Assembly: GCF_001456025.1 (NCBI RefSeq)
Contig: NZ_LMTZ01000084.1
Span: 1 to 64,000, forward strand
DNA: 64,000 nucleotides
Reading direction: 5' to 3'
Origin: Mastigocoleus testarum BC008
GTDB lineage: Bacteria; Cyanobacteriota; Cyanobacteriia; Cyanobacteriales; Nostocaceae
Shown here piece by piece: positions 1 to 9,545 of this stretch; position 1 is the stretch's first letter, and each line of letters opens with the position of its first letter. Position numbers and translations under genes: made by a program. The notes under the pieces were generated by a model. That model ran no database searches, was not told the origin of the DNA, and was given only the letters and a program-made list of their open reading frames with translations.

Positions 1-2515
1 TGTGGATTGTCAGGGTCAATTTTCCTCAATATTGATACGGCTCGCCAACGGGTGTAGTTATCTAGATTTTTGTCCGACAGTAGTTTGACTAAGGAATTGA
101 TGACTTGTGGATTGTCAGGGTCAATTTTCCTCAATATTGAGTAGTAATTCAGATTTTTGTCCGACAGTAGTTGGATTAAGCCATTGATGGCTTGTAGATT
201 GCCAGTGCCAATTTTCTCCAATATTAGTGCGGCTTGTCTACAAGTGTAGTGATCCAGATTTTTGTCCGACAGTAGTTGGATTAAGCCATTGATGACTTGT
301 AGGTTGCCAGTGCCAATTTTCCCCAATATTAGTGCTGCTTCCCTACGAGTGTAGTAATCCAGATTTTTGTCCGACAGTAGTTGTACTAAGGCATTGATGG
401 CTTGTAGATTGCTAGGGTCAATTTTCCTCAATATTAGTGCTGCTTCCCTACGGGTGTAGTTACCTAGATTTTTGTCCGACAGTAGTTGGATTAAGCCATT
501 GATGACTTGTGGATTGTCAGGGTCAATTTTCCTCAATATTGATACGGCTCGCCAACGGGTGTAGTTATCTAGATTTTTGTCCGACAGTAGTTGGATTAAG
601 GCATTGATGGCTTGTGGATTGTCAGGGTCAATTTTCCCCAATATTAGTGCTGCTTCCCTACGAGTGTAGTAATCCAGATGTTTGTCCGACAGTAGTTGGA
701 TTAAGGCATTGATGGCTCGTAGATTGCTAGGGTCAATTTTCCTCAAGCTTTCTGCTGCTTGGCAACGGGTGTAGTTATCTAGATTTTTGTCCGACAGTAG
801 TTGGATTAAGCCATTGATGGCTTGTAGATTGCCAGGGTCAATTTTCCTCAAGCTTCGTGCGGCTTCTCTACGGATATAGTAATCCAGATTTTTGTTTGAC
901 AATAGTTGGACTAAGGCATTGATGGCTTGTGGATTGCCAGGGTCAATTTTCCTCAAGCTTTCTATAGCTTGCCAACGGATATAGTAATCCAGATTTTTGT
1001 TTGACAGTGGTTGGACGAAGGCATTGATGGCTTGTGGATTGTCAGTGTCAATTTTCCCCAAGCTTTCTACAGCTTGCCAACGGGTATAGTAATCCAGATT
1101 TTGGTCCGACAGTAGTTGGATTAAGGCATTGATGGCTTGTAGATTGCCAGGGTCAATTTTCCTCAAACTTTCTGCAGTTTGCCTACGGGTGTCGTTATCT
1201 AGATTTTTGTTTGACAGTAGTTGGATTAAGGCATTGATGGCTTGTGGATTGTCAGGGTCAATTTTCCCCAAGCTTTCTGCAGCTTGCCTACGGGTGTCGT
1301 TATCTAGATGGTAGTCCTGTAGAAGTAGTGATGCGAGTCGGTGTAACCCGCTCTGTATAAGGAGAGATATGGCGAAAATCACTACTTGTTTATCACTACC
1401 ATCTAGATTTTTGTCTGACAGTAGTTGGACTAAGGCATTGATGGCTTGTGGATTGCCAGTGCCAATTTTCCCTAATATTGATGCGGCTTGTCTACGGATG
1501 TAGTAATCCAGATTTTTGTTCGACAGTAGTTGGATTAAGGCATTGATGAATTGTGGATTATCAGGGTCAATTTTCTCCAATATTGATTCGGCTTGCCTAC
1601 GGGTGTAGTTATCTAAATTTTTGTCCGAAAGTAGTTGGATTAAGGTATTGATGAATTGTGGATTGTCAGGGTCAATTTTCTCCAATATTGATACGGCTTG
1701 CCTACGGGTGTGGTTATCTAAATTTTTGTCCGGAAGTAGTTGGACTAAGCCATTGATGACTTGTGGATTGCCAGTGCCAATTTTCTCCAATATTGATGCG
1801 AGTTGCCAACGGATGTGGTGATGCAGATTTTGATCTGACATTACTTGGATTAAGCCATTGGTGATTTGTGGATTGCCAAGGTCAAATTTCCTCCATTGTA
1901 TTGATATAATTTCAAAACGGATGCAGTAACCCAAGTAATCCAGATTTTTGTCTAAAAGTAGTTGGGTTAAGGCATTGATGGCTTGTGGATTGCCGGTGCC
2001 AATTATTTTCCCCAATATTGATGCGGCTTGCAAACGGTTGTCGTAATCCAGATTTTTGTCTAAAAGTAGTTGGATTAAGGCATTGATGGCTTGTGAATTG
2101 TCAGTGTCAATTTTCCCCAAGCTTTCTACAGTTTGCCAACGGGTGTAGTAATCCAGATTTTGGTCCAACAGTATTTGAACTAAGCAATTGAGGTCAATTT
2201 TCATCAAGCTTTTTACTAATTCCTCACGCTCCCAGTAACGCAGATTTTTGTCCGACAGTAGTTGTACTAAGCCATTGATGGCTTGTGGATTATCAGGGTC
2301 AATTTTCATCAAGCTTTCTACTAATTCCTTACGATCCCGGTAATCCAGATTTTGGTCCGACAGTAGTTGTACTAAGCCATTGATGGCTTGTGGATTGTCA
2401 GTGCCAATTTTCTCCAATATTAGTGCGGCTTGTCTACGAGTGTAGTCATCCAGATTTTTGTCCGACAGTAGTTGTAATAAGCCATTGATGCCTGTTTCTC
2501 GTTCTGTTTCTTCCA
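1..2515 (-). repeat. 105-bp tandem repeat array encoding HEAT-type units
   Basis: About 24 direct repeats occur, most with an exact 105-bp period (for example a TTGTCCGACAG-type element near 158, 263, 368, 473, 578, 683, 788). All stay in the frame of the NACHT gene. Units encode a consensus starting DNYTRRQAAESLGKIDPDN and ending INALIQLLSDKNL. Two unit types alternate in blocks: one with a SILRKI-like core (about 1-640 and 1400-1900) and one with ESLRKI (about 720-1300). A shortened 29-residue unit lies near 71-158 and a divergent unit near 1313-1412. Near-identity at the DNA level suggests recent unequal crossing-over or gene conversion. Confidence 0.9.
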
Positions 2516-4886
2516 GTGCTGCTAGGGCTAAATTCGCAGCATCCTGCTCGAAATTCAATAACAATGACTTCAAAATTTGCTTGGATATATCATCTTTTCG
2601 GGGATAACTTGTAAACTCAGCGATTCCAGCCGCAGCTAATAAATAGGCTCGATAAGTATAAAATTCCCCGCATTCGTCTTTAAAATTTATTAATTTGTTG
2701 ATAAGATATTCTTTTTCTTTATCGTCAACATCACTACGTCCTAACCATAGCAAAATTACTTCTTTCCACTGCGGTTGAAAAATCCGGTATTGCTTATCTT
2801 CTACAGGTTTATCTTTATGCTCGCGGGGTAAGAAAAAGTCATAATCTTGAACTGCTGTAGCTGCAAAATATTCCTGAAATGTGGGATGAAAAAATGCGTA
2901 GACTGATTTATGCGCGTTTTCTTCTCCTTCTGTAGGGTAACCTACATTCACTAGCCATCCGAACTTTAACGCCCACCAAAATAGTGAACCTTTACTATTA
3001 TGATTAGGTTCATCATCTGGATCGCCTAAGCGTTGCTTAATAAAGCTCTCTCGTAAAAGGAATCGATAATCTTCACTGTCTATTGCTTTTCTAGCTAACT
3101 TTCCCAAAGCTTGTTTAAATTTGTCAGTAGATGGTAAATTTTGCAATATTTTGTCATTTTGTTTACTTTTATTCCATTCATTGAAACTAAATTCCTTAAT
3201 ATTTACCAACGAGTCGTAGAAATCAGCTTTTGTTTTTGGTAATGATTTTCCTTCGCTTTGATTCCAAATGCGACACAATAACGCTAACCGTAAAGGATTT
3301 TTGACTAAATTTTGCAGACGTTTTCGATTATTTTCTTCTAGTTGCTCCTGTAATCCCCTTGCTTTCTCATCTCCTTCTCCAAACCAATTATCAATAAATT
3401 GATGTACTTGCTCGGGGTAATTAAAATCTAAAGTACGATAAATATCAAATTTTTCATTGAGAATATCTTTTTGTTGTTCCCACAGATTTAAACGACAACT
3501 AAGTACTACCCTAATTGAATTTGTCCACCCTTTCGCTAGTTGTTGTTGGATTTTTTTCAAAGGATAACTGACCGCCATTTCGTCAGCACCATCTAGTATC
3601 AGCCAGAACTGGCCGTTTTTTAGAAGCTCTTCAAATTTATCTTGCCATTTCTCTGGTGTTTTTTTACCTTCTTGAGATAAATTTTTTAACCATTGTTCTG
3701 ACAAATATCTGTACAACCATCCGGAATCGCTAACGTCTTTTTCTTCTACTAAATTTTCGTTAAATTTAGCTAAAGAAATCCAAATTGGTAAACCTTGTTG
3801 CTCTTCTAATACCCAATCAGCTATCTTTCGTAAAAGCGTAGTTTTTCCTCCACCAGGATCGCCAATAATTACGAGTCGTTTTCCTTGGCTTTTTTTGCTG
3901 GTTCGCTGCTTCAAAACTTCATCAAGAAACTCATCATTTTGAAACTCTTTAACAACTTCATATTCTTGATCGGGCTTATTTAAGTCTCCCGTTTCTGGAT
4001 TCGCTGCATCTTTCTCAGGTCTTCGCTTTGCATCAGGCTTACGTTCTACCAGTCCTAAAGGAACGTAAATATTCTGAAGAAGATTTTTCCCATTATTTGT
4101 TAAAGTTTTTGGAGCTTCTGCTTCCAGACGTTTGCGGCATGATTTAGCCCACCAAAGATAGTAAGCTATCTGAATATTGAGAGCAAATACTAAGTTTTTC
4201 GACTGTGTATTATTATGTTCTTGTTGGTTAGTTTTTAGTTGGTTACAACCCAATTCAGTTGCTTGTTCAAAAGACCAAAAACCATTCTCTCGTGGAAAGC
4301 CTTTCTCTTCAAGAGCTTCACTCTTAGCGAAACCCGTACATTCAACAGCCAAGTATTCTTCTCGCTTAATTATGCGCCAAAGTTTATTCGCATCCGTAAG
4401 ACTTCCATCTTCATTGGAAAATATTTCTTCACCTTGACGTTTTTCATTCTCCCAGAAACGTCGCCGATGAGTGAGAGATACTGCTGCTAAAGCATGACCC
4501 TCAAGCAAAATCAAAATAGGCAGCAAATCATAATACCAGCAAATCGCACAAAAAAGGATAGCTAAATCAAGGCAAGTTCCTTTACGTTTTGTATCAAGAA
4601 TTTCTTCTGGTTTTCTGATGATTTGTTGTTCGCTAGAGAATAAGTTATCTTCGTTTAATTCATACTCTATTTCGTGCTGACACAAAGCATCATAAATTTT
4701 TCTTACTAACTCGCGGCGTTTATCATTACTTGTATGATAATCGTTGCTACTAGCGGGTAAATAATTTTCCTTAATAGCTTTAGTAATAAATGTATCAATA
4801 GCTTCTGAATATTTAGCAAAGATGACATAGTTAGCTAAATCTATGCGATTTTTGTCATCATTTTTATTCCATAACCATTCTTCCAT
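1..4886 (-). CDS. NACHT NTPase with transglutaminase-like N-terminus and long HEAT-repeat array (C-terminus off the window edge)
   Basis: An open frame runs from an ATG at 4886 (preceded by an AAGGG ribosome site) to the left edge without a stop, about 1,628 residues. Residues 60-160 resemble a transglutaminase-like fold, with Cys105 in GTCLDLA and a His in EGHALAAVS. A NACHT P-loop GDPGGGKTT lies at about 342-350 and a Walker B LILDGADE around 432. From about residue 790 there are roughly 24 HEAT-like units of about 35 residues. STAND/NACHT proteins of this plan act in bacterial immunity, the repeats sensing a ligand and the NTPase oligomerising. The gene starts 49 bp after the lipase-like gene, suggesting one operon. 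The family call is firm. The defence role is inferred, and the transglutaminase-like domain could be catalytic or only a binding module. Confidence 0.85.
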   Translation of the reverse strand, partial: MEEWLWNKNDDKNRIDLANYVIFAKYSEAIDTFITKAIKENYLPASSNDYHTSNDKRRELVRKIYDALCQHEIEYELNEDNLFSSEQQIIRKPEEILDTKRKGTCLDLAILFCAICWYYDLLPILILLEGHALAAVSLTHRRRFWENEKRQGEEIFSNEDGSLTDANKLWRIIKREEYLAVECTGFAKSEALEEKGFPRENGFWSFEQATELGCNQLKTNQQEHNNTQSKNLVFALNIQIAYYLWWAKSCRKRLEAEAPKTLTNNGKNLLQNIYVPLGLVERKPDAKRRPEKDAANPETGDLNKPDQEYEVVKEFQNDEFLDEVLKQRTSKKSQGKRLVIIGDPGGGKTTLLRKIADWVLEEQQGLPIWISLAKFNENLVEEKDVSDSGWLYRYLSEQWLKNLSQEGKKTPEKWQDKFEELLKNGQFWLILDGADEMAVSYPLKKIQQQLAKGWTNSIRVVLSCRLNLWEQQKDILNEKFDIYRTLDFNYPEQVHQFIDNWFGEGDEKARGLQEQLEENNRKRLQNLVKNPLRLALLCRIWNQSEGKSLPKTKADFYDSLVNIKEFSFNEWNKSKQNDKILQNLPSTDKFKQALGKLARKAIDSEDYRFLLRESFIKQRLGDPDDEPNHNSKGSLFWWALKFGWLVNVGYPTEGEENAHKSVYAFFHPTFQEYFAATAVQDYDFFLPREHKDKPVEDKQYRIFQPQWKEVILLWLGRSDVDDKEKEYLINKLINFKDECGEFYTYRAYLLAAAGIAEFTSYPRKDDISKQILKSLLLNFEQDAANLALAALEETERETGINGLLQLLSDKNLDDYTRRQAALILEKIGTDNPQAINGLVQLLSDQNLDYRDRKELVESLMKIDPDNPQAINGLVQLLSDKNLRYWEREELVKSLMKIDLNCLVQILLDQNLDYYTRWQTVESLGKIDTDNSQAINALIQLLLDKNLDYDNRLQAASILGKIIGTGNPQAINALTQLLLDKNLDYLGYCIRFEIISIQWRKFDLGNPQITNGLIQVMSDQNLHHHIRWQLASILEKIGTGNPQVINGLVQLLPDKNLDNHTRRQAVSILEKIDPDNPQFINTLIQLLSDKNLDNYTRRQAESILEKIDPDNPQFINALIQLLSNKNLDYYIRRQAASILGKIGTGNPQAINALVQLLSDKNLDGSDKQVVIFAISLLIQSGLHRLASLLLQDYHLDNDTRRQAAESLGKIDPDNPQAINALIQLLSNKNLDNDTRRQTAESLRKIDPGNLQAINALIQLLSDQNLDYYTRWQAVESLGKIDTDNPQAINAFVQPLSNKNLDYYIRWQAIESLRKIDPGNPQAINALVQLLSNKNLDYYIRREAARSLRKIDPGNLQAINGLIQLLSDKNLDNYTRCQAAESLRKIDPSNLRAINALIQLLSDKHLDYYTRREAALILGKIDPDNPQAINALIQLLSDKNLDNYTRWRAVSILRKIDPDNPQVINGLIQLLSDKNLGNYTRREAALILRKIDPSNLQAINALVQLLSDKNLDYYTRREAALILGKIGTGNLQVINGLIQLLSDKNLDHYTCRQAALILEKIGTGNLQAINGLIQLLSDKNLNYYSILRKIDPDNPQVINSLVKLLSDKNLDNYTRWRAVSILRKIDPDNP

Positions 4887-4935
4887 TGCCCTTACATCAT
4901 ATTTTTTAACAATAAGAATAAAAGTAAAATTTGTC

Positions 4936-6408
4936 TTATTTCATCACTTGAAATAAATTATGCACGGCTTCTGGTGCTGATTCGTCTGCTTTATTTGTTT
5001 CTACCTCCAAATGGTACAACCCAGGTGTAAGCTTTTTTCGTAAAGATAGTTTATAGGAACTATTCCCTTGCAGTTCAAAATTTTCTTCTAGCTTCAGGTT
5101 CGTTCCGTTATCTGATGCAGGAGTTATAATCGCGCTTAACCCACCAAAGTTTCCTTTTCTTTTCAAAGTATCAGAATCAACATTCACAATTTCCGCACCC
5201 AATGTGACTTCTTCATCACGGAGGTACAAGTCATCAACAGTAAGACTAATTGCTGGTTGTTTTATTATAGTCTGGGTAATTTGAGGGTTTTGAAAGTCTC
5301 TTAGAGTACCTTGCAGCTGACTTAAGAAATATTTCAGCAAGTTCCATACCTGAGTGTTGCTTTGCAACGCACAATGAGACTCACCACAATATAAACCTTG
5401 GAGCTTGTCACTCAAATCAATTGGAATTGCAGACACAACAGGTACAGTGTCATCACCAGTTACGCGATCGGCATCAAGGGGTTCTTGAGTTCTTGGATTT
5501 AGTGGCGGGTTATTACTTACTTTTAATCTACCATTGCGTAGCTCTGTAGATTGAAGCGTGCTTTTTTGTCCTACACCGATTATTGGTTTGAATTCATACG
5601 AGTAATTATTAGGCGATTTAGAATTAACTTTTTCCAGAAACCCCCGAGCTTCCTTTGCTCGCCCTCTTTCCACGCCAGGAATACCATTAGTTTCGCCTAC
5701 ACGTTGCCATTTTTCATTGACCTTCACCACCGGATACATTGGCAACAATTGATACGTAGAAGTAAAAGTAGCCAATACATCTTTCAATCCTGGTATTGGT
5801 ATTTTTCGATAATCATTAGCCAAAAAATCCAACATTTTCACAGAACCACGATAGGAAGTCCCCAAAGAAAACAAAGCTTTGCAGTATTCTCCACCGCCTA
5901 AATGTTCCAAATAATAACGACAAACTAAACCCCCCATACTATGGGCGATCAAAATCACCTTTGCATGTTTTTTAGATGGACTTATCTCTTGCCACTTTGG
6001 TAACTTATCGTCAATCAGCTTCTTTAACAACCTTGCAGAAACCCGATTATCCCGTCGCCAGTCATAGGCAAACTCAAAATAGTTCTTACCACAAGTTACA
6101 TTAAAATCTTCGGTGAGTTTTTGATGAAGAAAGGAGTAACCATCAATTATCTTCATAAATCCAGGAGCTAAACGTACATCCTGAATTAACCCTGTTGCTT
6201 TGATACCATCGTCTAAGTAATCTCTCTCAGGGTCATCTTCTTCTATAGCTATTTGCTCGAAAAACGAACCTTGTTCTGCTAACCCCTTAACTGCTCTCAA
6301 GACTGCTTGAAGTGATACATTCCAGATGTCTTGACCATCTTTTTGTAATATGCTGCCCATGGTTCCAGGTACCAGCACTATCATATCCTTCATCTGGGTT
6401 TTCGCCAT
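4936..6408 (-). CDS. LCAT-like alpha/beta hydrolase (putative phospholipase or acyltransferase)
   Basis: This 490-residue protein has the hallmarks of the lecithin:cholesterol acyltransferase/phospholipase family: an oxyanion-type VLVPGTMGS at 11-19, the FEFAYDWRRD segment at 111-120 and a nucleophile elbow AHSMGG with Ser157. A GDDTVP segment (Asp319/320) and GESHC (His345) plausibly complete the triad. Residues 380-490 form a beta-rich, Ig-like tail of unknown function. No clear signal peptide is present, so it is probably cytoplasmic. It lies 49 bp upstream of the NACHT-HEAT gene on the same strand. A membrane-lipid-attacking effector controlled by the NACHT protein is an inference from that pairing; housekeeping lipid turnover is an alternative. 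Confidence 0.8.
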   Translation of the reverse strand: MAKTQMKDMIVLVPGTMGSILQKDGQDIWNVSLQAVLRAVKGLAEQGSFFEQIAIEEDDPERDYLDDGIKATGLIQDVRLAPGFMKIIDGYSFLHQKLTEDFNVTCGKNYFEFAYDWRRDNRVSARLLKKLIDDKLPKWQEISPSKKHAKVILIAHSMGGLVCRYYLEHLGGGEYCKALFSLGTSYRGSVKMLDFLANDYRKIPIPGLKDVLATFTSTYQLLPMYPVVKVNEKWQRVGETNGIPGVERGRAKEARGFLEKVNSKSPNNYSYEFKPIIGVGQKSTLQSTELRNGRLKVSNNPPLNPRTQEPLDADRVTGDDTVPVVSAIPIDLSDKLQGLYCGESHCALQSNTQVWNLLKYFLSQLQGTLRDFQNPQITQTIIKQPAISLTVDDLYLRDEEVTLGAEIVNVDSDTLKRKGNFGGLSAIITPASDNGTNLKLEENFELQGNSSYKLSLRKKLTPGLYHLEVETNKADESAPEAVHNLFQVMK

Positions 6409-6418
6409 CTACCTACAT

Positions 6419-6951
6419 TCCCGATTCGCTAGTTAAATGTTCTGTAAATATTTTGAAGCACAATTTTGAAACACATACACAAACTACGATATGCTGGCGA
6501 TCATTTTCGAAAATTTATGAGAAAATTAATGAGTTTTGGTTAGCAAGTAATGATGATATGCATAAAATTTAAGGAACAAAATCACTACATTACAAATATT
6601 CCTCGTTCCCTTTGTGTCTCCAAGGTTAAAATATATTAGTTTTATTAGGACTTACACCTTCTAGTCAGAGATAATGGAGGTTTAAAGATTTTTATCCTAA
6701 ACCCTCCTTCGACAGGAGTTAAGAGGTAAATTTCTATACTATTAGGACTTACGCACTATGAACCAATTTTGAGTGGTTTGAGATTGCTATTTCCTTACGG
6801 GAACGCTAAGGCTCCGCCGACGCCGTAGGCTCTAGCTGCGCTACCTTACGGATCCGCTAACCTATCGTCGCAATGACTGTAATTACGTTATCGATGCGTA
6901 AGTCTTGACTATTTATGGTTTAAAGCATATTGGAGACAAACACAATTTTCA
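6419..6951. other. intergenic spacer with dispersed palindromic patch
   Basis: No gene is seen. Two direct copies of a TTAGGACTTAC motif lie near 6647 and 6744. A GC-rich patch at about 6783-6880 contains several overlapping short inverted repeats. Similar wording (TAGCTGCGCTACCTTACGGA) recurs near 27390 and 38990, so it belongs to a dispersed repeat family rather than being specific to smpB. Confidence 0.6.
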
Positions 6952-7437
6952 ATGAAAGATAAGAGTAATAGTAAAAGTAAGAGTCAAGGTTTTAAAGTTA
7001 TTGCTGATAACCGGCAAGCACGTTATTTGTACCATATCTTCGAAACTTACGAAGCTGGAATTCAGTTATATGGAACCGAGGTTAAGTCGATTCGTGCAGG
7101 TAGAATTAATCTTCAAGATGGGTTTGCTTTGATTCGCGATGGTGAGGTATGGCTGCTTAACGTACATATTTCCCCTTATAATTCCACCGGGAAATACTTT
7201 AATCATGAACCCCGTCGCACCCGCAAATTGCTTTTACACCGTGAGGAAATTCGGAAATTAATCGGTAAAATCGAGCAAAAAGGTTTGACCTTAGTACCAT
7301 TAAAAATGTACTTCAAAGGCGGTTGGATTAAAGTAAGCCTTGGTCTAGCTCAAGGTAAGAAACTACATGACAAACGTGAAGACATCAAACGTCGCCAAGA
7401 TCAACGTGATATGCAAAGAGCAATGAAAAATTATTAA
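6952..7437 (+). CDS. smpB: SsrA-binding protein SmpB
   Basis: This 161-residue protein matches SmpB along its whole length: the early NRQARYLYHIFETYEAGI segment, GTEVKSIRAGRINLQDGFA at about 41-59, the NHEPRRTRKLL stretch and the basic tail KKLHDKREDIKRRQDQRDM. SmpB binds the tRNA-like domain of tmRNA and places it on stalled ribosomes for trans-translation. Length is standard. The ATG start gives the usual lysine-rich N-terminus. The gene stands alone on the plus strand, and the tmRNA gene is not in this window. Confidence 0.97.
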   Translation: MKDKSNSKSKSQGFKVIADNRQARYLYHIFETYEAGIQLYGTEVKSIRAGRINLQDGFALIRDGEVWLLNVHISPYNSTGKYFNHEPRRTRKLLLHREEIRKLIGKIEQKGLTLVPLKMYFKGGWIKVSLGLAQGKKLHDKREDIKRRQDQRDMQRAMKNY

Positions 7438-7488
7438 ATTGGAATTTGATGTTTGACCAACTACCAATTCCAATTACTAATTACCAAT

Positions 7489-7962
7489 TCAAAGCCAAAC
7501 GGTATTAGAATAGATCGCAGCTTGACCACAATACTGATTTTGTTCGTCAACTAGATTCCAGATAATACCGTTTTTGATATGAAAGCGCTTACCAGTGCTA
7601 CTAATACGAACTCCAGAAAAATTACTAAAACCTTTAGCTTCAGTTTCTTGTAATAATCTGTCACGTTCTTCCTGAACGACTTCTTCTGCACTTTGACGAG
7701 AAGGCATTTTGGTAAACTCTTCCCAGGAAAGCTCCCATGTTGTTAAAGCTTTGCGATTACCGTAATTAAAAATTGGATCTGCTTCAGTACCATGAGAAAC
7801 TAAAGCAAATGGTGCTTCAAAGATTTGTTGTGCTATTTCTTCGGGCGAATCACTCATATTTACCAGATCGTTTCCCGTCCAATGCTTGTAACTTTGCAAT
7901 ACAAGTTGAATGTGACGAATGATTGCATCTTGTTCCCAAAGTAATTGTTTGTTATTACTCAT
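7489..7962 (-). CDS. MEKHLA-domain protein
   Basis: The protein (157 residues from the ATG at 7962; a TTG two codons earlier is possible) resembles the MEKHLA domain, a PAS-related sensory fold found in plant HD-ZIP III factors and in stand-alone cyanobacterial and proteobacterial proteins. Visible features are the APFALVSHGTEADPIFNYGN segment around 50-70, LTTWELSWEEFTKMPSR, and the C-terminal IWNLVDEQNQYCGQAA. It has no output domain, so it may bind a small ligand or partner. It is convergent with smpB and the stops are about 50 bp apart. Confidence 0.8.
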   Translation of the reverse strand: MSNNKQLLWEQDAIIRHIQLVLQSYKHWTGNDLVNMSDSPEEIAQQIFEAPFALVSHGTEADPIFNYGNRKALTTWELSWEEFTKMPSRQSAEEVVQEERDRLLQETEAKGFSNFSGVRISSTGKRFHIKNGIIWNLVDEQNQYCGQAAIYSNTVWL

Positions 7963-8052
7963 GTTCAAGCAAAGTGCACTATAAAATCTATTTTCCGCTA
8001 AAATCCATTTCTGTCAAAACCCAATCCCTTTATTCCCATTCGAGAAAATTTC

Positions 8053-8116
8053 TGACCAATTACCCATTACCCATTAACCATTACCTATTAACCATTACCA
8101 ATTACCAATTACCAAA
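8053..8116. repeat. heptanucleotide short tandem repeats
   Basis: Imperfect tandem copies of a CCATTAC/CAATTAC heptamer run up to the start codon of the following SDR gene. This is the STRR type known from filamentous cyanobacteria. It may lie in the 5' leader of the SDR transcript. Confidence 0.8.
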
Positions 8117-8121
8117 CCACA

Positions 8122-8877
8122 ATGAACTTCCAAAACAAAACAGTTTTAATCACAGGTGCATCTGGCGGTATTGGTAAAGCTACTGCTGTTGCTTTTGCTC
8201 GAAGTGGTGCTAAAGTTGCAATTCACTATCATCAGCAACAAATAAAAGCCGAACAACTACGAAATTCACTTGCGGGTACGGGACATATTACAGTAGGTGC
8301 AGATATTGCTGACGCTAAAGCTGTAGAGGAAATGGTATCGTTAGCGATCGCACAATTGGGACAGATTGATATTTTAGTCAATAATGCAGGCATATATAAA
8401 GAACATCCCCTCGATACAACTGATTATCAAGACTGGCAAAATATTTGGCAAGAAACAGTTAATATCAATTTAATTGGTGCGGTCAACGTCAGTTATTGTA
8501 TTGCTCGTCATATGATGGACAATAATCGCGGAAGGATTATTAATATTACTTCACGGGGTGCATTTCGCGGCGAACCAACAGCTACAGCTTACGGTGCGAG
8601 TAAAGCAGCACTCAACTGTTTCAGTCAATCTTTAGCACAACATTTAGCCCCTTACAATATTGCTGTAACTGCTGTTGCACCAGGTTTTGTCGAAACAGAT
8701 ATGACGCGATCGCTGTTGGAAAGTCCTCAAGGTGAAGCGATTTGTCAACAAAGTCCGTTTAATCGGGTTGCGCATCCCGAAGAAGTTGCAAATACTATTT
8801 TGTTTTTGGCTTCTGAGGAAGCAGAATTTCTGAGTGGGGGTATTGTGGATGTGAATGGGGCGAGTTATTTACGATAA
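8122..8877 (+). CDS. short-chain dehydrogenase/reductase, FabG-like
   Basis: A 251-residue classical SDR. It has the Rossmann dinucleotide site GASGGIG at about 12-18, the structural NNAG motif near 89-92, a catalytic Ser in ITSRG, the YGASK catalytic Tyr/Lys pair around residue 155, and the VAPGFVETDM loop after it. The C-terminus (FLSGGIVDVNGASYLR) is typical of FabG-type reductases. It probably reduces or oxidises a carbonyl/hydroxyl with NAD(P)H; the substrate cannot be read from the sequence. It sits alone on the plus strand with an STRR-filled leader. Confidence 0.9.
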   Translation: MNFQNKTVLITGASGGIGKATAVAFARSGAKVAIHYHQQQIKAEQLRNSLAGTGHITVGADIADAKAVEEMVSLAIAQLGQIDILVNNAGIYKEHPLDTTDYQDWQNIWQETVNINLIGAVNVSYCIARHMMDNNRGRIINITSRGAFRGEPTATAYGASKAALNCFSQSLAQHLAPYNIAVTAVAPGFVETDMTRSLLESPQGEAICQQSPFNRVAHPEEVANTILFLASEEAEFLSGGIVDVNGASYLR

Positions 8878-8961
8878 AGGATAGAAGCGGTGAGGGATAG
8901 AATTAAATAACAGTATTTAATTAGTTGTACATCCTTTGCACGAACGATAAAAACTAATATT

Positions 8962-9543
8962 ATGATTGCCAGTTCCCAATTTCAATATATGACTCCCCAA
9001 GAGTTTCTGGAATGGGAAAAAACCCAGGAACTACGCTACGAATACATCGACGGGGAAGTATTCGCGATGACGGGGGGAACAAAACCCCATAACCGCATAG
9101 CAGGTAACCTGTACACAGCACTAGATGCTTTTCTTGCAGAAAAAGGCTGTGATATTTTCATCGCCGATGTGAAGGTACAATTGTCACCATCGGGACCTTA
9201 TCATTATCCTGATGTGGTGGTAACTTGCGACCCGAAAGATCGAGAATTAATAGATTTAATTGAACATCCTTGTTTGATTGTCGAAGTCCTTTCCCCATCA
9301 ACCGAAGCTTTTGATCGGGGTAAGAAATTTACCCGTTATCGACAATTAAATAGTTTGCGAGAATATGTTTTAATTCAGTCTGATGAAATTGGTGTGGAAT
9401 GTTTTCGCCGTAATGATGAAGGTTTATGGGTTTTGTATACCTATGGGGCTAAAGATACTTTAAATTTGGAAAGTATAGGATTTTCAATCTCTGTGGAGAA
9501 GTTATATCGACAGGTAAGGTTTGATCCGCAAGAGAAGAATTAA
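8962..9543 (+). CDS. Uma2-family (DUF820) PD-(D/E)XK nuclease-like protein
   Basis: This 193-residue protein has the Uma2 pattern: MTPQEFLEWEKTQELRYEYI at the start, GEVFAMTGGTKPHNRIAGNL, then a PD-(D/E)XK core with PDVVVTCDP (Asp) and CLIVEVLSPSTEAFDRGKK (Glu and Lys). Cyanobacterial genomes carry dozens of copies, often called Uma2 family endonuclease. Cellular role is unproven; associations with mobile elements have been suggested. It is followed directly by a WD40 gene remnant. Confidence 0.9.
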   Translation: MIASSQFQYMTPQEFLEWEKTQELRYEYIDGEVFAMTGGTKPHNRIAGNLYTALDAFLAEKGCDIFIADVKVQLSPSGPYHYPDVVVTCDPKDRELIDLIEHPCLIVEVLSPSTEAFDRGKKFTRYRQLNSLREYVLIQSDEIGVECFRRNDEGLWVLYTYGAKDTLNLESIGFSISVEKLYRQVRFDPQEKN

Positions 9544-9545
9544 CC

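Noticed and set aside
1129..1821. Plus-strand frames at 1129-1314 and 1621-1821
   Set aside because: They are antisense readings of the HEAT repeat region and contain no recognisable protein.
1..2515. CRISPR-like appearance of the regular 105-bp repeats
   Set aside because: Whole units repeat without unique spacers, the period is a multiple of three, and all units are in frame with the NACHT gene, so they are coding HEAT repeats.
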